A stretch of 64,000 nt of DNA from JBFMHP01 sp040752855 (GTDB taxonomy: Bacteria; Pseudomonadota; Gammaproteobacteria; RBG-16-57-12). The notes under the pieces were generated by a model. The model made no database searches and was not told the DNA's origin. It saw nothing but the letters and a program-made list of their open reading frames with translations. A program made the position numbers and the translations under genes. Location: contig JBFMHP010000012.1 of assembly GCA_040752855.1 (NCBI GenBank), forward strand, positions 1 to 64,000, in the 5' to 3' direction. Positions 52,245-59,592 of the stretch are shown here, piece after piece (the first letter of the stretch is position 1; every line of letters begins with the position of its first letter).

Positions 52245-52302
52245 TGTAGGAGCGAGCCTTGCTCGCGAATGAACGGGGATCGCCTGCGAGGCAGGCTCCT
52301 AC
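52245..52302 (+). repeat. TGTAGGAGCGAGCC repeat, copy 3
   Basis: A tandem neighbour of copy 2, 23 bases on, same orientation, ending GGCTCCTAC. Together the two copies fill most of the 192-base gap before the DsrE-family gene; no gene is seen there. Confidence 0.8.
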
Positions 52303-52360
52303 GGTCCGTTTTAATCCCTGGTATATTGGGCCTGAACCACATGCCAACACAGGAGCCGCT

Positions 52361-52729
52361 ATGGCCGACAAACTTCTGATCATCCTGATGAACACCGATC
52401 CGACCAATTCCGCGCTAATCAGCGCTCCGATCAAGCAGGCGCGAGTCGCCAAGGCCATGGATTACGAGGTCGAGATCATCCTATGCGGGCGCGCGGCCAA
52501 CCTGGCGCGCCGCGGTGTGGCCGAGACGCTGATCATGCGGGAAGGCGAGGCCGAAACCGTGTATGATTTGCTCAAACTCGCCTGTTCGGAAGGGGTGACG
52601 GTCAAGGCTGGCCGTACCGCCCTCGACGTCGCCGCCAGCGAGATGATCGATGAAATCGACGAGGTGGTCGGCGATGCCTACCTCATCAGCGAAGCGATGG
52701 ATGACGATACCGTCACCCTCACGTATTGA
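52361..52729 (+). CDS. DsrE-family small sulfur-related protein
   Basis: A 122-residue cytoplasmic alpha/beta protein. LLIILMNTDPTNSALISAPI, AKAMDYEVEIILCGRAANLA and YDLLKLACSEGVTVKAGRTA follow the DsrE/DsrF fold, with a Cys at the usual functional position in LLKLACSEGV and another in ILCGRAA. Relatives include sulfur carriers (TusD/DsrE) and uncharacterised proteins. No dsr or tus partner is nearby, so a sulfur-relay role is only a possibility. It is 8 bases upstream of hpt. Confidence 0.82.
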   Translation: MADKLLIILMNTDPTNSALISAPIKQARVAKAMDYEVEIILCGRAANLARRGVAETLIMREGEAETVYDLLKLACSEGVTVKAGRTALDVAASEMIDEIDEVVGDAYLISEAMDDDTVTLTY

Positions 52730-52737
52730 GAGAGCCC

Positions 52738-53289
52738 ATGACAAAGTTGACAGCCAAAGAAGCCGCGAAGGCCTGGCGCGAGGCCGAATGCCTGTGCACC
52801 GAAGAACAGGTGCAGGCAGCCTATGACAAGATGGCCAAAGAGATCACCGAAGATTTGCACGACAAGGACCCCTTGATCCTGTGCGTCATGACCGGCGGCC
52901 TGATCGCCGCCGGCCATCTGCTCACCCGCCTGGCCTTCCCGTTGCAGATCGACTACATCCACGCTACGCGCTACAACAACACTACGCAGGGCAACGAGCT
53001 GCAATGGCTGGCCTATCCGCGCACCCCGCTCAAGGGACGCACCGTGTTGATCATCGACGACATCCACGACGTGGGCGAGACCCTGAAACGCCTGGTCGAA
53101 CACTGTCGAGGCGAAGGCGCCAAAGCGGTGTATTCCGCCGTGCTCGTCAACAAACTCCACGACCGCAAGGCCGATTTCAAGGCCGATTACGTCGGTCTTG
53201 AGGTCGGTGACCATTATGTCTTTGGCTGCGGCATGGATTATCGCGGCTACCTACGCAATGCGCCCGGAATTTACGCTGTTAAGGAGTAG
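52738..53289 (+). CDS. hpt: Hypoxanthine-guanine phosphoribosyltransferase
   Basis: Purine salvage enzyme making IMP or GMP from hypoxanthine or guanine and PRPP. Its 183 residues are a full type I PRTase: LILCVMTGGLIAAGHLLTRL, the flexible-loop region with YIHATRYNNTTQGNELQW, and the PRPP motif VLIIDDIHDVGETLK. The hood segment VNKLHDRKADFKADYVGLEV contacts the base. With mtnP 0.5 kb downstream it can convert hypoxanthine released from methylthioinosine into IMP. Confidence 0.94.
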   Translation: MTKLTAKEAAKAWREAECLCTEEQVQAAYDKMAKEITEDLHDKDPLILCVMTGGLIAAGHLLTRLAFPLQIDYIHATRYNNTTQGNELQWLAYPRTPLKGRTVLIIDDIHDVGETLKRLVEHCRGEGAKAVYSAVLVNKLHDRKADFKADYVGLEVGDHYVFGCGMDYRGYLRNAPGIYAVKE

Positions 53290-53321
53290 GCGCGATCGTC
53301 CAGTTGTGCGCGATAAGGAAT

Positions 53322-53561
53322 ATGAGCCCTACAATATTTAGAGAAGGTGGATACCGGTTTTTCTTTTTCTCGCGTGAAGAGCAGCGCATGCATGTGCATG
53401 TGATATCCGGGGATGGCGAAGCCAAGTTCTGGTTGGAGCCGGAGATTGAGCTTGCGATGAATCACCGCTATTCCAGAAAGCAGCTCAAGCAAATCGAGTT
53501 ACTGATCGAGGGTCATTACAATGAGCTCATTAGCGCCTGGCAACAGCACTTCGGTGGTTGA
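53322..53561 (+). CDS. DUF4160 protein
   Basis: A 79-residue protein starting MSPTIFREGGYRFFFFSREE. The conserved DUF4160 core follows: MHVHVISGDGEAKFWLEPEI and LKQIELLIEGHYNELISAW. DUF4160 genes are usually paired with DUF2442 genes, as here, in a toxin-antitoxin-like arrangement whose activity has not been shown. It overlaps the next gene by 41 bases. An upstream in-frame ATG at 53304 is less likely because the family start is MPT/MSPTI. Confidence 0.88.
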   Translation: MSPTIFREGGYRFFFFSREEQRMHVHVISGDGEAKFWLEPEIELAMNHRYSRKQLKQIELLIEGHYNELISAWQQHFGG

Positions 53562-53787
53562 GGTAACGAATATTTCTGCTTATGGGATCTGGCTTTTGAC
53601 ACACGGCAAGGAACTCTTCATCTCATATGAGGATTTCCCATGGTTTAAAGACCAGGCCGTTAAATCAATCATCAATGTTGAGGAACAGGCGCCCGGACAT
53701 TTCTATTGGCCGGACCTAGACGTTGATTTAACCGAAGAAATTATTCAGCACCCGGAGCGCTTCCCGCTCAAGGCAAAGCGTCCCTAA
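53521..53787 (+). CDS. DUF2442 protein
   Basis: An 88-residue partner of the DUF4160 protein, with NISAYGIWLLTHGKELFISY, DFPWFKDQAVKSI and HFYWPDLDVDLTEEII, the usual DUF2442 pattern (DVDL near the C-terminus). The 41-base overlap with the preceding gene suggests translational coupling. The pair sits between hpt and mtnP and looks inserted into a purine-salvage pair. The biochemical function is unknown. Confidence 0.88.
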   Translation: MSSLAPGNSTSVVEVTNISAYGIWLLTHGKELFISYEDFPWFKDQAVKSIINVEEQAPGHFYWPDLDVDLTEEIIQHPERFPLKAKRP

Positions 53788-53822
53788 TAACAAACATCGT
53801 ATCGAACAGAGGAGTTTAACCC

Positions 53823-54563
53823 GTGGCGGAATTGGCCTTCATCGGTGGCACCGGTCTGACCTCATTGAAGAATCTCGAGATCACCCACCGCGAATTCGTG
53901 AACACACCGTTCGGCGAGCCCTCCGGCCCGCTGACCTTCGGCAAGTGGTGCGGCAAGGAGCTGATCTTCCTCGCCCGGCACGGTTATCAGCACACCATTC
54001 CGCCGCACAAGATCAACTACCGAGCCAACCTCTGGGCGTTGAAAGAGGTCGGAGTCAAGAACATCATCGCCGTCGCGGCGGTGGGCGGTATTCATGCCGA
54101 CGCCGGACCGGGACGGCTGGTCATTCCGGATCAGATCATCGATTACACCTGGTCGCGCGGCAATACCTTCTTTGAAGACGGCCTCTCAGAGGTCGTGCAT
54201 ATCGATTTCACCTTTCCCTACGATCAGAACCTGCGCCAAAAGCTGCTGCAGGCGGCCGTTGCAGCTGGTTTAGACGTGCGTGACGGCGGCACCTATGGTG
54301 CCACGCAAGGCCCGCGCCTGGAGACAGCCGCCGAGATCAATAAGCTGGCGAAGGACGGTTGCGATATCGTCGGTATGACTGGCATGCCGGAGGCGGCGCT
54401 GGCGCGCGAGCTGGAGATCCACTACGCCGCGCTGGCCGTGGTTGCGAATTGGGGCGCGGGCAGGGCGGAAGGCGAGATCAGCATGGCCGAGATCGAGAAG
54501 ACGCTCGGCGAGGGTATGGCCCGGGTGCGTATGTTGTTGGAACAGGTCGCGCCACTGATCTGA
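53823..54563 (+). CDS. mtnP: S-methyl-5'-thioinosine / methylthioadenosine phosphorylase
   Basis: Phosphorolyses a 5'-methylthionucleoside to methylthioribose-1-phosphate and a purine. A GTG start is preceded by GAGGAG. Signatures of PNP/MTAP family 2: FIGGTGLTSL, TPFGEPSGPLTFG, LARHGYQHTIPPHKINYRAN, AAVGGIHADAGPG, TQGPRLETAAEI and GMTGMPEAALARELEI. The order nagZ-(hpt)-mtnP-csiV near mfd matches the locus that encodes methylthioinosine phosphorylase in Pseudomonas aeruginosa. With hpt beside it, hypoxanthine is the likely purine product, so the thioinosine form is favoured. Confidence 0.9.
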   Translation: MAELAFIGGTGLTSLKNLEITHREFVNTPFGEPSGPLTFGKWCGKELIFLARHGYQHTIPPHKINYRANLWALKEVGVKNIIAVAAVGGIHADAGPGRLVIPDQIIDYTWSRGNTFFEDGLSEVVHIDFTFPYDQNLRQKLLQAAVAAGLDVRDGGTYGATQGPRLETAAEINKLAKDGCDIVGMTGMPEAALARELEIHYAALAVVANWGAGRAEGEISMAEIEKTLGEGMARVRMLLEQVAPLI

Positions 54564-54581
54564 GTCTGAAGGGGCTTGTGA

Positions 54582-54640
54582 TGTAGGAGCGAGCCCTGCT
54601 CGCGAATAAACGGGAATCGCCTGCAAGGCAGGCTCCTACA
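54582..54640 (+). repeat. TGTAGGAGCGAGCC repeat, copy 4
   Basis: A complete palindromic unit ending GGCTCCTACA in the short gap between the convergent mtnP and csiV genes. It may serve as a transcript-end hairpin for both. Confidence 0.8.
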
Positions 54641-54657
54641 CAATAAGAAGCTTACGT

Positions 54658-55353
54658 TTATTGCCCCGCTTTGGCAGCCGGTTTCAGCGGTCTGGCAGTA
54701 ACGATCATGCCAAAGCGCGGGTGGTCCAGGTAGTGGATCTCCTGGCTGCGCATCCGGCGTGATTCCTTCAGACGAAAGGCCTTGATCAGAGCGGGCGCGT
54801 CCGCCGCCGGGGTGTTTTCAGCGGTAGATGCCGCCGTCGGCATGTTCAGCATCAAATCCACATCGATATGCAGATAGCGGCTTTTGATGAATTTCGCCGT
54901 CCCGTAGATCTGGTGCCGGCGCAGCAGCGATGGGAGGTCGGCGGTCGGTGTCTCGGTGGATGCGGCCTCGCCGGTGTTTCCCGGCAATTTATCGTAGGGA
55001 TAGATCAGGATACTGGGCGCACTCGCGGCGTCCAAGCCTTGCTGACGCCAGCCGAAGTGCGCGAGCAGTTTGTAATTGCGGCGCTTGGCGATGCGATCGG
55101 CCTCGCGAGCCAGTCGCAGTTGGCTTTGCTGCAACAGCGTGGGGGTGGTGGCGCCGGGCGCCGCGGAGAGCGCGACGGCCTCGTTGAGTTCGGCCGGCGG
55201 AGCGAACTCCGTCGTAAGCTCCTGCGAACCGTCCGCGCCTTTTGCGAACAGGATGACTTCCACGTCATACCAGCTATCCTGTTCTTCCTGGGCCCAGGCT
55301 TGAGCGATGGCCAGCAGCGGGAGCACAATGGCAATTAAGATCCGCAACTTCAT
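54658..55353 (-). CDS. csiV: CsiV-family periplasmic protein
   Basis: A 231-residue exported protein. The signal peptide MKLRILIAIVLPLLAIAQAW is cleaved after AQAWA/QE. DSWYDVEVILFAK at the mature N-terminus, YKLLAHFGWRQQGL and a C-terminal strand run (YLHIDVDLMLNMP...FRLKESRRMRSQEIHYLDHP...GMIVTARP) match the CsiV family of peptidoglycan-binding cell-shape proteins. It precedes mfd in Pseudomonas; here def, a response regulator and rocDF lie between. Only 26 bases separate its start from the divergent def start, so the promoters must overlap coding sequence. Confidence 0.85.
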   Translation of the reverse strand: MKLRILIAIVLPLLAIAQAWAQEEQDSWYDVEVILFAKGADGSQELTTEFAPPAELNEAVALSAAPGATTPTLLQQSQLRLAREADRIAKRRNYKLLAHFGWRQQGLDAASAPSILIYPYDKLPGNTGEAASTETPTADLPSLLRRHQIYGTAKFIKSRYLHIDVDLMLNMPTAASTAENTPAADAPALIKAFRLKESRRMRSQEIHYLDHPRFGMIVTARPLKPAAKAGQ

Positions 55354-55379
55354 AGCGATGAATTGATTAGGTTTTTTGT

Positions 55380-55904
55380 ATGGCAGTGAAACAAATCATA
55401 CGGATGGGAAACCCCATCTTACTTAAGAAAGCCCTCCCCGTCACCGAATTTAACACCCGCGCGCTGGATCAATTGATCCAGGACATGTTCGACACCATGG
55501 CCGCCTACAACGGTGTGGGCCTGGCCGCGCCGCAGATCGCCGTGAGCCAGCGGCTGGTGGTCTTCGGCGTCAACCACAGCGAACGCTATCCGAACGCCGA
55601 ACCGGTGCCGCAGACGATACTCATTAATCCCCAGATCGAGTTTTTGACCGATGAAGTCGAATACAGCTGGGAGGGCTGCCTGAGCATACCGGGGATGCGC
55701 GGCTTGGTGCCCCGGTGTACGCGCATCCGATATTCCGGCTATGACCAGCACGGCAAGCCGATCGACCGCGAGGTCAGCGGCTTCCACGCCGTGGTGGTCC
55801 AGCACGAGGTGGACCACCTCGACGGGATGCTCTACCCCAGACGCATCAAAGACTTACGTGATTTTGGCTTTACGGACGAATTATTCAACACCGCACAGGG
55901 ATAG
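55380..55904 (+). CDS. def: Peptide deformylase
   Basis: Removes the formyl group from new proteins; iron/zinc metalloprotease. The three motifs are intact: GVGLAAPQIAVS (motif 1), EGCLSIPGMRG (motif 2, metal Cys) and QHEVDHLDGMLY (motif 3, HExxH). 174 residues, normal. It stands alone without fmt, so it may be a second deformylase in this genome. Confidence 0.95.
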   Translation: MAVKQIIRMGNPILLKKALPVTEFNTRALDQLIQDMFDTMAAYNGVGLAAPQIAVSQRLVVFGVNHSERYPNAEPVPQTILINPQIEFLTDEVEYSWEGCLSIPGMRGLVPRCTRIRYSGYDQHGKPIDREVSGFHAVVVQHEVDHLDGMLYPRRIKDLRDFGFTDELFNTAQG

Positions 55905-56063
55905 CATGGTGGTCGTAACACATTTTTACGTCCATTCCTTAAATGTTTTCCCGAAAGTGTAGATACATTCTGTAGCCGCGTATGCGCCGAGACCGGCCGC
56001 TGTGCCGTCTTCATGTGAGCGAGATGGCGCGAAAGATAGCGCAACTGCGAAAACAGGTAGTTC

Positions 56064-57194
56064 ATGACGAAGAACGAGTTCCGCATCCTGATTGTCGAAG
56101 ATGACGACGTCGTTGCCCAGGCCTATGCCGTCTTGGTGGAGATGGAGGGATATCCTTCCACACTGGCCGCCGATGGCGTGCAAGCATTGGCCCTGCTGCA
56201 GGAGAATCCCAATGGATATGGTTTGATCGTTTCGGATCTCATCATGCCGAATATGGATGGTTATGAACTCTGCCGTGCGGTGAAGTCGAATGATCAGACC
56301 AAGGACATCCCGTTCATCATCATCTCCTCGCTGGATACCTTGGAGAAAAAGTTGAAAGGTTTTGAGGCCGGGGCGGATGATTTCGTGCCCAAACCGGTTG
56401 ATAGCAAGATCCTGGCGGCCAAGATCGAGCGGATGCGCGAAATACGCGCGAAACAGGTGGCGCTCAATGCCCGTCTGGCCGAGTCGCAACAGGTGGCGAT
56501 GCAGGCCATGACCTATTCCAGCGATCTTGGGTTGGTCCTCGAATTCTATTCCAAATCATTGTCGGCCAAGAGCCTGGAGGAACTCGCCTCCTGCCTGTTT
56601 GACTTCATGGCGCAACATGGGTTGCGCAGCAGCATTCAGTTTCACACCCCGCGCGGGGTGGTCAATTTCTCCGACCGCGGTCCGATGTCGCCCCTGGAGG
56701 CCAATGTGATCGAAATGGGCCGGCAGCAGACCCGGTTCTTTGACTTCGAGGAACGCACCTTCATCAATTACGTGGAGTTTACCTTGCTGGTGAAGAATAT
56801 GCCGGTCAAGGATCGCGAAAAATACGGCATGGTCAAAGACACCCTCGGCAATCTATGCAATGCCATCGAGGCGCGCACCAAGGCCCTTTTCGCCAATGAT
56901 ATCGAGCAGCGTCGCGGCGAAATCGTCGCCACCCTGCATGAGATGATGGCGGATATGCGGCAGGCGCTGAAAGGTATTCAGCAGGCAAACATCAATGCCA
57001 TCAGCGAAATGAGCAATGATCTCGATGAGGCGATGATGACCCTGGGATTGACCGGTCCCCAGGAGGATGAGATTCGAGAGATCGCCGCGAAAACGCTTCG
57101 GAAGATCGACGATACCTTCGATCGCGCTCAGCAGTTGGAACAGAAATTCGAGCAGGCGCAGCTGCGCCTGGATACCATCTTCGGCACGAAGTAA
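56064..57194 (+). CDS. Orphan response regulator with an unrecognised C-terminal half
   Basis: A 376-residue protein. An N-terminal receiver (residues 1 to about 125) has the acidic pair IVEDDDVVAQ, the phospho-Asp in LIVSDLIMPNMDGYEL and the Lys in DDFVPKPVDSKIL. A coiled linker leads to a GAF-like region (about 155-265; LGLVLEFYSKSLSAKSLEEL, SSIQFHTPRGVVNFSDRG). The end (about 270-376) is strongly helical and coiled-coil (RGEIVATLHEMMADMRQALK, AQQLEQKFEQAQLRL). No DNA-binding, GGDEF, EAL or kinase motif is visible, so output is probably protein-protein. No kinase gene is adjacent. Confidence 0.85.
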   Translation: MTKNEFRILIVEDDDVVAQAYAVLVEMEGYPSTLAADGVQALALLQENPNGYGLIVSDLIMPNMDGYELCRAVKSNDQTKDIPFIIISSLDTLEKKLKGFEAGADDFVPKPVDSKILAAKIERMREIRAKQVALNARLAESQQVAMQAMTYSSDLGLVLEFYSKSLSAKSLEELASCLFDFMAQHGLRSSIQFHTPRGVVNFSDRGPMSPLEANVIEMGRQQTRFFDFEERTFINYVEFTLLVKNMPVKDREKYGMVKDTLGNLCNAIEARTKALFANDIEQRRGEIVATLHEMMADMRQALKGIQQANINAISEMSNDLDEAMMTLGLTGPQEDEIREIAAKTLRKIDDTFDRAQQLEQKFEQAQLRLDTIFGTK

Positions 57195-57222
57195 ACCGTC
57201 ACGTTCTGTGGGCTTCAGATTC

Positions 57223-57253
57223 GTAGGCCGGCATAAGCGCAGCGTTGCCGGCA
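57223..57253 (+). repeat. GTAGGCCGGCATAAGCGCAG repeat, copy
   Basis: A 31-base unit ending GCGTTGCCGGC between the convergent response-regulator and rocD genes. It abuts the rocD stop codon. Confidence 0.75.
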
Positions 57254-58450
57254 TCAAGGCTGTTGCAAGACCTTGGCTATCTTCTCCAGCGCCCAGTCGA
57301 GTTGCTCTTGTGTGATGACCAGCGGCGGGGCGAAACGCACCACGGTCTCATGAGTTTCCTTGCTGAGGATGCCTTCCTGCATCAAGCGCTCGCACACCTG
57401 GCGGGCGCTGGCATGTTTCGAATCGATCTCAACGCCGATCAACAATCCCTTGCCGCGCACCTCCTTGATCAGGGGCGTGCACATCTTGGTGAGTTCCTTC
57501 ATGAAATACGTTCCGAGCCGCTCCGCGCGGCCGGCGTAGTCGTCTTCGATCATGATCGCCAGGGCCTCGTGCGCCACGGCCGCGGCCAGGGCGTTGCCGC
57601 CGAAGGTGCTGCCGTGGTCGCCGGGCTTGAAGACCCCCATCACATCGCGGCGCGCGAGGAAGGCTGAGACGGCAAGCAATCCGCCGCCGAGGGCTTTGCC
57701 CAGGATGAGGCCATCGGGGTGGACCTGTTCGTGTTCGCTCGCCAGGATCTTCCCGGTGCGGGCCAGGCCGGTCTGCACCTCGTCGCAGATCAGCAGCACA
57801 TTGCGCTCGCGGCAGATCCGGGCGCACTCGGCGAGATAACCGGCGGGTGGCACGCGGATACCGGCCTCGCCTTGGATCGGTTCGACCAGAAAGGCGGCGG
57901 TGTTGGGCGTGATGGCGGCGCGCAAGGCCTCGATGTCGCCATAGGGCACATGTTTGAAGCCAGGCGCGAAGGGGCCGAAGCCGTCGCGGTATTGCGGCTC
58001 GGTGGAAAAGCCTACGATGGTGATGGTGCGGCCGTGGAAATTTCCGTCGCAGACGATGATCTCGGCCTTCCCCTCCGGCACGCCCTTGACCTTGTAGGCC
58101 CACTTGCGCGCGGTTTTCAGCGCGGTCTCCACCGCCTCGGCGCCGCTGTTCATCGGCAGGGCCATGTCTTGTCCTGTGATTTCACATAGCCGTTGCAGCA
58201 TCGGCGCGAGCCGTTCCGAATAAAACGCGCGCGAGGTGACGGCCAGCCGCGCGGCCTGCTCGCTCAGGGTCTTGACCAGGCGCGGGTGGCAGTGACCGTG
58301 ACTGACCGCCGAATAGGCACTCATCATGTCCAGATAACGGCGGCCTTGTTCGTCCCATAGATAGACGCCTTCGCCTTTAACCAGCACCACCGGGAGCGGG
58401 TGGTAGTTGTGGGCGCAATATTGTTGTTCAAGCTTGATGATGTCGGGCAT
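57254..58450 (-). CDS. rocD: Ornithine aminotransferase
   Basis: PLP class III aminotransferase converting ornithine to glutamate semialdehyde. It begins MPDIIKLEQQYCAHNYHPLP; HNYHPLPVV is typical of OAT. PLP contacts include SGAEAVETALKTARKW, the Asp in LLICDEVQTGLARTG and the Schiff-base Lys in LILGKALGGGLL. GDHGSTFGGNALAAAVAHEA supports OAT over other class III enzymes. 398 residues. It overlaps the arginase gene by 23 bases, forming an arginine-to-glutamate pathway. Confidence 0.94.
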   Translation of the reverse strand: MPDIIKLEQQYCAHNYHPLPVVLVKGEGVYLWDEQGRRYLDMMSAYSAVSHGHCHPRLVKTLSEQAARLAVTSRAFYSERLAPMLQRLCEITGQDMALPMNSGAEAVETALKTARKWAYKVKGVPEGKAEIIVCDGNFHGRTITIVGFSTEPQYRDGFGPFAPGFKHVPYGDIEALRAAITPNTAAFLVEPIQGEAGIRVPPAGYLAECARICRERNVLLICDEVQTGLARTGKILASEHEQVHPDGLILGKALGGGLLAVSAFLARRDVMGVFKPGDHGSTFGGNALAAAVAHEALAIMIEDDYAGRAERLGTYFMKELTKMCTPLIKEVRGKGLLIGVEIDSKHASARQVCERLMQEGILSKETHETVVRFAPPLVITQEQLDWALEKIAKVLQQP

Positions 58451-59327
58451 AGCAGATTTCTTGATCGAGTACGGCGCTGATGATGTCATCGATCACTCCT
58501 AAGGTTTGATTATTACGATCGAGATACGGATTGAATTCCGCGATCTCCAGGGCGATGAGTTCGGAGTCGCACTTCACGCTGAACAGTAACTCGGCAAGCC
58601 AACGGCCCGGCAGCCCGCCGGGTTCGGGTGAGCCGACGCCGGGGGCGTCCTTCGGGTCTACGGCATCGAGGTCGATGCTGATCCCGTAACCAACGGTGTG
58701 CTGTTTGGCGATCGACAGCGCCAGATTCCAGGTGGCCTTGTGCCCAACATCATTGATCTCTTCCATGGTGATTACGCGCACGCCCAGGTTTTGCAGGATG
58801 GCCGCTTCCCCGGCCTCATAGCTACGTACGCCGTACAGGCAGACGTTCTGCGGATTGAGCGTGGGGGTCTCGCCATTGATCTGTGTGAGCGCCCCATCGC
58901 CCAAGCCGAGCAGGGCGGCCAAGGGCATGCCGTGCAGGGCACCGCTGGGGCTGGTTTCGGGGATGTGGCTGTCCATGTGCGCATCGACCCAGATCATGCC
59001 GAGGGGGCCATCGAAGACATGGTGCACACCGGCCCAGGTGCCGATGGCGCAGGAGTGGTCACCGCCGATGATAATGGGGAAATGCCCTTCCATGAGGGCG
59101 TTGGCGACGACATCGCTTAAGCGGTTGCAGAAGGCGGCGACGATGCCGGTGATGTCGCGCTTGTCGCGCACTTGGGGAAAGAGGAGGTTGACGCCGGTCG
59201 GGGCGAGCCGGCCGTTTTTCTGAACGTGCAATAACCCGCCTTTGGCGAAGGTTAGAGGTCCGTCTGCGCACCGATGATCCCGTGCCCCCCATCCCGAGGC
59301 GGCACCGATAAATTCCGCGCGTCTCAT
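58428..59327 (-). CDS. rocF: Arginase
   Basis: Manganese enzyme hydrolysing arginine to ornithine and urea. The three metal motifs are intact: GGDHSCAIGTW, DAHMDSH and SIDLDAVDPKDAPGVGSPEP. 299 residues, normal. No urease or arginine transporter is in view. It is co-transcribed with rocD through a 23-base overlap, with arginase first. About 265 bases upstream (59328-59592) hold no gene. Confidence 0.95.
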   Translation of the reverse strand: MRRAEFIGAASGWGARDHRCADGPLTFAKGGLLHVQKNGRLAPTGVNLLFPQVRDKRDITGIVAAFCNRLSDVVANALMEGHFPIIIGGDHSCAIGTWAGVHHVFDGPLGMIWVDAHMDSHIPETSPSGALHGMPLAALLGLGDGALTQINGETPTLNPQNVCLYGVRSYEAGEAAILQNLGVRVITMEEINDVGHKATWNLALSIAKQHTVGYGISIDLDAVDPKDAPGVGSPEPGGLPGRWLAELLFSVKCDSELIALEIAEFNPYLDRNNQTLGVIDDIISAVLDQEICYARHHQA

Positions 59328-59502
59328 AACTGCCTCGACTCGGTGTGTTGGTTATGTTATCGGCGGTGGTGATGGTTACTTTAACTGTGGTTTTTGATTG
59401 TTTCTTTAAAAACAAAAAGATAGTGGCATGAATTAAGTTGAATACGCACGTTTAATATGTGGTTGGGCGCTTCGCTAGATGCGAAAGGGCGGTTAAGTGC
59501 GT

Positions 59503-59529
59503 TCCCTCTCCCGCCCGCGGGAGAGGGGG
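59503..59529 (+). repeat. CCCTCTCCC/GGGAGAGGG hairpin
   Basis: CCCTCTCCCGCCCGCGGGAG followed by AGGGGG, a perfect short palindrome between arginase and mfd; related to the other CCCTC repeats. The rest of the 265-base gap shows no gene. Confidence 0.6.
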
Positions 59530-59592
59530 CTGCTCAGTCATCACTTTCGGTGATGGCTCGTGCATCAAGTCTTCGCGTCCACATTCTTTATT

